From: Victivallales bacterium
GTDB taxonomy: Bacteria > Verrucomicrobiota > Lentisphaeria > Victivallales > UBA1829
Direction of reading: 5' to 3'
NCBI GenBank assembly: GCA_016285335.1
Contig: JAEEQO010000158.1
Coordinates: 1-6,902, forward strand
Length of the DNA stretch: 6,902 nt
The translations under genes were made by a program, and so were the position numbers. Positions within the stretch are counted from its first letter, which is position 1. Each line of letters begins with the position of its first letter. The notes under the pieces were generated by a model, which saw only the letters and a program-made list of their open reading frames with translations, was not told the DNA's origin and made no database searches. Below are positions 1-4,663 of this stretch, one piece after another.

Positions 1-1
1 A

Positions 2-1774
2 TACTTGAACAAGGTCACCTCGCACTACCGCAGCAACGGGTTTCACGCGGCGGAGGAAGCCGCCTCGCTCGCGTTCCGGCTCGAGCTTATCCTCGGCATT
101 TCCGACGGCCTGGTCTACGCTCACAGCCGCGGCGTGGCGCACGCCAACCTGCATCCGCAGAATATCCTGATCGGCGAATACCACGAGGTCTACATCAAGG
201 GCTGGGGGTACGCGCACGTCCTTTCCGCCGAAAATGCGGAAAGCGAGGCGAAACGCAAGATGCCGGAGCTCGCCGATCCGCGGTTCGTCGCACCCGAACT
301 CATCGCCGGCGCACCGCCGTCCGTCCGCTCCGACGTCTATGCGCTCGGCATGATGCTGTACGAGCTCGTCACGCTGCATCCGCCCTACCCAGACGCATCC
401 GCGCCGGAAATTCTGGAACAGCTCCGCAACGGAGTCTCCCCGACGATCGAACACCGCTTCGGCGGCGCCATCGACCCGGACATGCGGGCGATCATCCAGA
501 AGGCGATCGCACTTGACCCGGAGAAACGCTACCCGTCCGTGGACGCGCTTGCCGAAGACATCCGCCGGTTCCTTCATTCGGACGAAGTCTCCGTGCGCAG
601 GATCAGCCTCTCGAAACGTTTCGCCAAGCTCATCCGGGCGCATCACCGCGAAATGTTCTTCTTCTTCCTGACGCTGATCGTGCTGCTCGGCGCGCTCTTC
701 GCATACAACATCATGAACGATGTCCGCCTGGCCAACATCTCCTACCTCGACGACCATGTGCTCGGCAAAGCGCAGGCGTCCTGCCGGAAGACCGCGCACG
801 AGTTCAATCTCCAGGCCGAGAAGTTCAACGACATGCTCGCCTCCATCAAGTTCGAGACCGAGTTCCTGCTTTCCGGCCATGTGCAGCTCCGGAACGACGG
901 CGCACGCTACCTGGTCGGACCGGACGGCAAGTCCGCTTCGGGCGAAACAGGGCTTCAGACCGAATACGCCCCGGGCTACGGCGATTCCGTGAGCTTCCGC
1001 AAGATCGAATCCGGCCGCGCCGCCGATCTGGGCAACGCGGATTTCACTCGCCTCGGGATGCTCCAGCCCACCCTGTTCCGCTACATGCTGCTGGCGCCGC
1101 TGAACGCCTATCTCTCCAAGGAGACCCCCGACCGGCAGATCCATCGCCTGACGCAGAACGTCAGCCCGATCTACCGCATCCAGATCCTGCTGAACGACGG
1201 CGCATCCCTGCATTACCCGTATACCTTAAGGACCGAAGCCCTGCTCAACATGGAAACCGCATGGTTCGACCGCGCCGTCTCCTCGCGCAAGGCCGCGGCG
1301 TACTGGAACACCCCCGTCCCCGTCGAATACGCGGCGGAAGAAACGGAACGCATCGTCCTGCCTGTGTCGATTCCGCTGGGACCGGCGGACGCCCCCCTCG
1401 GCGCTGCGGCGATCCTGGTCTCCGGACGCTATTTCGACCAGATCCTGCGCAACACGGAAAACCTCCCGCGCGGAACCGTGGCGCAGTATTTTATCCTGAC
1501 CGACGGACAGGTCAAGATGGAACGGATCAACAACGGTCCGGACGAACGCCCGACCGTGAATCTGGAGAAAGGGCCGTATCCCGATCCGTGGCTCATGGAA
1601 TGGCTGAAAGGAAAGGAATTCGGCGCCGTCATCCGCAAGGAACCCGGGTCAAAAAGCCCCGTCATCTACTGCTGCGCGTTCGTCCCCGCCATGAATGAAT
1701 GGTACGTGGAGAAGATTCGCCTGGACGAATTCCTGCGGGATATTGAGATGCAGGAGAAAGGAGCCCCGAAATGA
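2..1774 (+). CDS. Receptor-type Ser/Thr pseudokinase with C-terminal Cache-like sensor (5' partial)
   Basis: The reading frame is open from the left edge, and the kinase N-lobe (glycine loop, VAIK lysine) lies outside the window, so the true start is upstream. Residue numbers count from the TTG at base 5. The C-lobe is clear: catalytic-loop region 46-53, APE 96-98, the structural Asp D110 in SDVYALG, and the closing Arg R175. The catalytic loop reads HAN-LHPQN where active kinases have HRD-LKPEN, so the catalytic Asp is N48 and the Lys is H50. DFG reads GWG (66-68), removing the metal-binding Asp. Phosphotransfer is therefore predicted to be lost. A membrane helix at about 217-236 is followed by an extracytoplasmic region of about 350 residues that aligns at its C-terminal half with the Cache-like domain of the next gene. 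The two genes overlap by 4 bases and share 24 of 43 residues around the catalytic loop. A regulatory or scaffold role is inference. Non-canonical catalysis cannot be excluded, since the N-lobe is unseen. Confidence 0.9.
   Translation, partial: YLNKVTSHYRSNGFHAAEEAASLAFRLELILGISDGLVYAHSRGVAHANLHPQNILIGEYHEVYIKGWGYAHVLSAENAESEAKRKMPELADPRFVAPELIAGAPPSVRSDVYALGMMLYELVTLHPPYPDASAPEILEQLRNGVSPTIEHRFGGAIDPDMRAIIQKAIALDPEKRYPSVDALAEDIRRFLHSDEVSVRRISLSKRFAKLIRAHHREMFFFFLTLIVLLGALFAYNIMNDVRLANISYLDDHVLGKAQASCRKTAHEFNLQAEKFNDMLASIKFETEFLLSGHVQLRNDGARYLVGPDGKSASGETGLQTEYAPGYGDSVSFRKIESGRAADLGNADFTRLGMLQPTLFRYMLLAPLNAYLSKETPDRQIHRLTQNVSPIYRIQILLNDGASLHYPYTLRTEALLNMETAWFDRAVSSRKAAAYWNTPVPVEYAAEETERIVLPVSIPLGPADAPLGAAAILVSGRYFDQILRNTENLPRGTVAQYFILTDGQVKMERINNGPDERPTVNLEKGPYPDPWLMEWLKGKEFGAVIRKEPGSKSPVIYCCAFVPAMNEWYVEKIRLDEFLRDIEMQEKGAPK
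1757..1763 (+). promoter_or_regulatory. Ribosome binding site of the downstream kinase
   Basis: AAAGGAG lies 7 bases before the ATG at 1771, inside the last codons of the upstream pseudokinase gene. With the ATGA stop/start overlap (1771-1774) it fixes the start of the second kinase and suggests coupled translation of the pair. Confidence 0.8.
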
Positions 1775-3972
1775 GCCGCGGCGCGACCTCCGGGAAAGTC
1801 CATACCGTCACCTCGATCGCGGTCGGGCTGAAAAACCTCAGCCGCGAACAGGACACCACGGTCACGTTCACCCACGTGGACCACTCCGAGGTGAAATTCG
1901 ACGACAAGCTGGACGTGAAGCTGGAAAAGCTCGAATCGGAATACCGGCCCGGCAAAGTCTTCGCGGAGGGCGGACAGGGCATCATCCGCGAGGGCATGGA
2001 CCTCAACCTGCGCCGCCTCGTGGCGATCAAGACCCTGAAGGCGGATGCGGGGGACCAGTTCACGCGCGGACAGTTCCTGCAGGAAGCCCGCGTCACCGCC
2101 CAGCTCAGCCATCCCGCGATCATCCCGATCTACTCGCTGAACACCGACGACGAGGACGGGCTCCACCTTGTGATGAAGCTCGTCGACGGCAAGACCCTGA
2201 AGGACTATCTGGACCAGCTCGAACACAAATACGCCACCTCCGGCATCGAACAGTTCGACGAACGCAAATCCCTGATGTACCGCCTGGAGATCATCCTCCG
2301 CGTCTGCGACGCCCTGGATTACGCCAACAGCCGCAACATCATGCACTGCGACCTCAAGCCGGAAAATATCCTCATCGGCGAATTCCGCGAGACCTACATC
2401 ATGGACTGGGGCATCGCACGGCAGATTATGGAGCCCGGATACGATCCCGCCACCTGGGTGAAGCCGAACACCATCTCGGGCACGCCGCGTTTCCTCTCGC
2501 CGGAGGCCATCCACGGCGAACACACCGACCAGCGCGCCGACATCTACGCGCTCGGCCTCATCCTCTTCGAGGTCGTCACTTTCCGCGAAGCCTACATGGC
2601 GCGCACCAGCGCCGAAGTCGTCTCGCTCATCCGCGAGGGACGCATCGCGGAGACCCGCCACAAGTACGGCGTCAAGATCGATCCCGACCTGAAGGCGATC
2701 ATCGCCAAGGCCACCGCGTACGACCGCGAGGACCGCTACCAGACCGTCCGCGAACTCGCCTCCGATCTCCGCTGCTACATGGCAGGCGAGGAGACCACGG
2801 CAAACCCGTACAGCGCGTTCGGAAAACTCTCCGCCTTCGCCGTCCACCACAAGCGTCTCTCCCTGGCGTTCGCGATCGTCTGCATCCTCACCCTGCTCCT
2901 CACGCTCGGTGTGACCGGATACCGCCGCATCAGCCGGATCAACGCGATCCACAACTACAGCCGTGAACTCGGTGAGGCGCTCATCCAGTCCACCGCCTGC
3001 GCCGACTACATCGAAACCCACGTCGCACGCAACACGCAGTTCCTGTCCGCCGTCACCGCCGAATACATCTTCCTGTACGGCGCGGACCTGAGCGAAAATG
3101 AGGAGGAGGAAGGGGAAGAGGAGTGCATGATGCCCGTCTCCGCGCTCCGCACCGATGCGAAGGATCCCCCGGCTTCGCTGCTGTATTCCTCCGTGTACCA
3201 CCGCAAGATCGACTTCTCCCACTTCGCCCACAAGACCATCCACGGAGAAACGCTCACCGACGTCGAAAAGCGCCGCCTGCATATCCTGACGCACCTGAAA
3301 GACTCCATCATGGGCGTCTTCACCGAACGTCTCCCGGCGGAAGTCGCGGATGCCTCCCCCGCCGAACAGAACGAATTCCTCCGCCTGAAGGGCATCCCGC
3401 TCCATCTGCTGCTCTTCGGATTCCCGGACGGACAGTACGTCGTCTACCCCGGCAGCGGCTCCTATGCCGAAAGCTACGACCCGCGCGGACGCCACTGGTA
3501 CAAGACCGCCCAGGAGGGCGACGGCGGATTCGCCTGGACCAAGCCTTACCCCGGCAACACCGCCGCGGCCGGCTATCTGCTTTCCTGCGACGTCCCGATG
3601 CTGGACACCGCCGGCAATTTCCTCGGCGTCGCCGGTTTCGACCTTAGCCTGAACATCATCATCCGCGACCTGATGAACAACGGCAACACCGGAAACAACG
3701 TCCTGGAAAAGACCCTGCTGGACAACTCCGGCCTCATCCTGCTCTCCACCGGCGGCCGGTTCGCGAGCGCCATGGAGACGAACAAGGAAGACTCTCTGAC
3801 CATCCATTACGACGATCCCGAACTCTTCCGGCAGTTCATGGAGACCAAGTACGGCACCATCACCCGCGAGGAAAACGGCCGCAGATTCATCTACTGCGTG
3901 AACTATCTCCCCAGCCAGGACTGGTACTACATCGAAAAGATCGACGTCACCGCGGCTTCGCTGGGGATCTGA
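1771..3972 (+). CDS. Membrane Ser/Thr protein kinase with extracytoplasmic dCache-type sensor
   Basis: This complete 733-aa protein is predicted to phosphorylate Ser/Thr on cytoplasmic targets in response to an external ligand. After an N-terminal extension of about 58 residues comes a PknB/Hanks-type kinase: glycine-rich loop AEGGQG (65-70), ATP-anchoring K87 in VAIK, likely helix-C E105, catalytic loop HCD-LKPEN (192-199, base D194), DWG (212-214), SPE (243-245), D257 and R322. The Arg of HRD is Cys, a non-RD form that in known kinases often goes with independence from activation-loop phosphorylation. One membrane helix lies at about 363-382. The outer region (about 385-733) shows dCache landmarks, YDPRGRHWYKTA at 569-580 and GVAGFDLSL at 619-627, and includes Y569, R574, W576, Y577, Y593 and D624, a pattern like the amino-acid-binding Cache motif. 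An acidic stretch lies at 441-451. The start ATG is supported by AAAGGAG and overlaps the preceding paralogue. The domain order is certain; the ligand is inference. Confidence 0.93.
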   Translation: MSRGATSGKVHTVTSIAVGLKNLSREQDTTVTFTHVDHSEVKFDDKLDVKLEKLESEYRPGKVFAEGGQGIIREGMDLNLRRLVAIKTLKADAGDQFTRGQFLQEARVTAQLSHPAIIPIYSLNTDDEDGLHLVMKLVDGKTLKDYLDQLEHKYATSGIEQFDERKSLMYRLEIILRVCDALDYANSRNIMHCDLKPENILIGEFRETYIMDWGIARQIMEPGYDPATWVKPNTISGTPRFLSPEAIHGEHTDQRADIYALGLILFEVVTFREAYMARTSAEVVSLIREGRIAETRHKYGVKIDPDLKAIIAKATAYDREDRYQTVRELASDLRCYMAGEETTANPYSAFGKLSAFAVHHKRLSLAFAIVCILTLLLTLGVTGYRRISRINAIHNYSRELGEALIQSTACADYIETHVARNTQFLSAVTAEYIFLYGADLSENEEEEGEEECMMPVSALRTDAKDPPASLLYSSVYHRKIDFSHFAHKTIHGETLTDVEKRRLHILTHLKDSIMGVFTERLPAEVADASPAEQNEFLRLKGIPLHLLLFGFPDGQYVVYPGSGSYAESYDPRGRHWYKTAQEGDGGFAWTKPYPGNTAAAGYLLSCDVPMLDTAGNFLGVAGFDLSLNIIIRDLMNNGNTGNNVLEKTLLDNSGLILLSTGGRFASAMETNKEDSLTIHYDDPELFRQFMETKYGTITREENGRRFIYCVNYLPSQDWYYIEKIDVTAASLGI

Positions 3973-3981
3973 TGCCGCGGG

Positions 3982-4004
3982 GGGAGCGATTTTTCCGTCG
4001 CCCC
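3982..4004 (+). terminator. Weak hairpin after the kinase stop, possible terminator
   Basis: Ten bases after the kinase TGA, GGG-(A)-GCGA can pair with TCGC-CCC (7 pairs, one bulged A) around an 8-base loop TTTTTCCG. Three further pairs (CGC/GCG) could extend it across an internal loop. No T-run follows directly, so it is not a classical intrinsic terminator. It may slow polymerase, assist Rho, protect the 3' end, or be chance in GC-rich DNA. Confidence 0.3.
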
Positions 4005-4036
4005 TGCGCAAAAAGCTGATTTTCTAAAATATTTCC

Positions 4037-4064
4037 TTGCAATTCTAACATCCGATGTTATATT
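4037..4064 (+). promoter_or_regulatory. Sigma70-like promoter of the small membrane protein/ankyrin group
   Basis: A -35-like TTGCAA (4037-4042) and a -10-like TATATT (4059-4064) are separated by 16 bases. They lie in the only clearly AT-rich stretch of the window (about 4017-4078), with an A/T-rich block at 4019-4034 that could act as an UP element. Transcription would start near 4071, in or beside an A8 run (4070-4077), giving a leader of about 140 bases before the ATG at 4213. The position in a gap between two same-strand gene groups supports it. Confidence 0.55.
4046..4060. promoter_or_regulatory. 15-base perfect dyad in the promoter spacer, candidate operator
   Basis: TAACAT-CCG-ATGTTA has two perfect 6-base inverted arms around a 3-base centre. 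It fills most of the spacer and overlaps the first bases of the -10 element, the classic place for a repressor that blocks polymerase, or for an activator that corrects spacing. The arms are too short and AT-rich for a stable RNA hairpin, and most of the dyad lies upstream of the predicted start, so a DNA-binding site is the more likely reading. The binding protein is unknown. Confidence 0.5.
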
Positions 4065-4192
4065 TACATAAAAAAAACAGGCTCGAATACTGGCGGAAAC
4101 TCTCCGACGAAGCGGGCGGCATGCTTTGTTACGGCGGACACGAGTCTTTCGACCGGAATGGGTTCAAAGTCCGTTCCTGGGACTCGAACTGA
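4055..4192 (+). CDS. Possible small ORF or gene remnant in the leader
   Basis: A frame open from after the TAA at 4046-4048 runs to TGA 4190-4192. From ATG 4055 it gives 45 aa. From the in-frame ATG 4121 it gives 23 aa. The codons from 4079 onward have a coding-like gradient: about 73% GC at third positions, 54% at first and 46% at second. The product (LEYWRKLSDEAGG, then CYGGHESFDRNGFKVRSWD) looks protein-like but I do not recognise it. ATG 4055 has no ribosome binding site and lies within the dyad/promoter, upstream of the predicted transcript start. ATG 4121 has only a weak GC-rich upstream sequence. It could be a leader peptide, a decayed gene end, or chance. It stops 20 bases before the next start codon, so coupling is conceivable. 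Confidence 0.3.
   Translation: MLYLHKKNRLEYWRKLSDEAGGMLCYGGHESFDRNGFKVRSWDSN
4162..4189 (+). other. Hairpin in the 5' leader just before the ribosome binding site
   Basis: GTTC-AAAGTCC (4162-4172) can pair with GGACTCGAAC (4180-4189 region) in about nine base pairs, with one mismatch and one bulged A and a short loop. It ends 6 bases before the AAGGAG site of the next gene. No T-run follows, so it is not a terminator. It could tune ribosome access, or be incidental structure in the last codons of the small frame. Confidence 0.3.
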
Positions 4193-4195
4193 AAC

Positions 4196-4201
4196 AAGGA
4201 G
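4196..4201 (+). promoter_or_regulatory. Ribosome binding site that sets the start of the small membrane protein
   Basis: AAGGAG lies 11 bases before ATG 4213. It favours that ATG over an in-frame TTG at 4126, which has no ribosome binding site and would add a 29-residue N-terminal extension that does not look like part of a membrane protein. Confidence 0.7.
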
Positions 4202-4212
4202 ACGATCTGAAC

Positions 4213-4608
4213 ATGTCGGGATGGTATCGGCTTGATGACGGATTCGCAATCGGCACGGTCGTCGGCATCTTTGCCGTCATCGCGCTCTTCGCCATCTTCT
4301 TTCAACTCAATAAAATGTTCATGCCGGAGTCTCCCAATCTGAATCTCAAGGAGACCCGGCGGAAGCTGCTGCCGTTGTGCGTTCTGACGCTGCTGCACAC
4401 GCTCATCATGCCGCTGGTGGCGTCTCCCGGACTCAGCATCGGCCTTTATTCGCTCTCCATTCCGTTCCTGCTGCTGTACGGCTTCATCTATATGGGCGTC
4501 GTCCGCATGAACCGCTTTCTGGGGACAGCCGCCGCGATCTACACGGTCAATCTCCTGATCCAGGCCGTGATCGCCTTCCTCGTCTGGGCCCACAGCCAGG
4601 GCGGGTGA
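4213..4608 (+). CDS. Small four-helix integral membrane protein of unknown function
   Basis: The 131-aa product is dominated by hydrophobic segments at about residues 11-30, 52-70, 78-97 and 104-125, consistent with four membrane helices. Basic residues cluster in the first loop (KETRRK, 46-51) and between helices 3 and 4 (RMNR). By the positive-inside rule these would be cytoplasmic, but they fall after helices 1 and 3, so both termini would then be outside. I see no catalytic or cofactor motif and do not recognise a family. The start is set by AAGGAG 11 bases upstream. The gene has its own likely promoter and is followed after 55 bases by the secreted ankyrin gene, with which it is probably co-transcribed. 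It could be a membrane partner for that protein, but nothing in the sequence proves it. Confidence 0.8.
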   Translation: MSGWYRLDDGFAIGTVVGIFAVIALFAIFFQLNKMFMPESPNLNLKETRRKLLPLCVLTLLHTLIMPLVASPGLSIGLYSLSIPFLLLYGFIYMGVVRMNRFLGTAAAIYTVNLLIQAVIAFLVWAHSQGG

Positions 4609-4629
4609 GTCTCCTGCCGTCCCGCCACA

Positions 4630-4637
4630 CCCCCCCC
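4630..4637 (+). repeat. C8 homopolymer in the intergenic leader of the ankyrin gene
   Basis: Eight consecutive cytosines occur in the 55-base gap, ending 13 bases before the CGGAGG ribosome binding site. Tracts of this length can slip during replication and change leader length, but this one lies outside any coding frame and does not alter ribosome-site spacing. It is also a usual site of sequencing error. Confidence 0.6.
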
Positions 4638-4650
4638 AATAAGCAACACC

Positions 4651-4656
4651 CGGAGG
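4651..4656 (+). promoter_or_regulatory. Strong ribosome binding site of the ankyrin-repeat gene
   Basis: CGGAGG lies 7 bases before ATG 4664, near-ideal in sequence and spacing. It favours ATG 4664 over the in-frame ATG 4691, which would shorten the signal peptide by nine residues. Confidence 0.85.
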
Positions 4657-4663
4657 ACCTAAC

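Noticed and set aside
1695..2966. A plus-strand frame of 423 codons overlapping both kinase genes
   Set aside because: The product is an Arg/Pro/His-rich string typical of a shifted frame in GC-rich coding DNA, and it ignores the intact kinase frame.
1666..4011. A 781-codon open frame on the minus strand, antisense to the active kinase
   Set aside because: It mirrors the codon pattern of the real gene, is rich in V, G, D, E, R and A without any domain I recognise, and lies opposite a kinase with complete motifs, start site and coupling. Long antisense frames are common in GC-rich genes.
4158..4192. tRNA T-arm-like sequence (GGGTTCAAAGTCC on plus, GTTCGAGTCCC on minus)
   Set aside because: The flanks do not form a T-stem, and there is no anticodon arm, acceptor stem or CCA on either strand; the resemblance comes from the local inverted repeat.
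4126..4608. TTG 4126 as the start of the small membrane protein
   Set aside because: It has no ribosome binding site. ATG 4213 in the same frame is preceded by AAGGAG and begins just before the first membrane helix.
4600..4626. GC hairpin GGCGGG/CCCGCC around the stop of the small membrane protein as a terminator
   Set aside because: Only six pairs with a 15-base loop and no T-run follow, and the next gene 55 bases on has no separate promoter that I can see.
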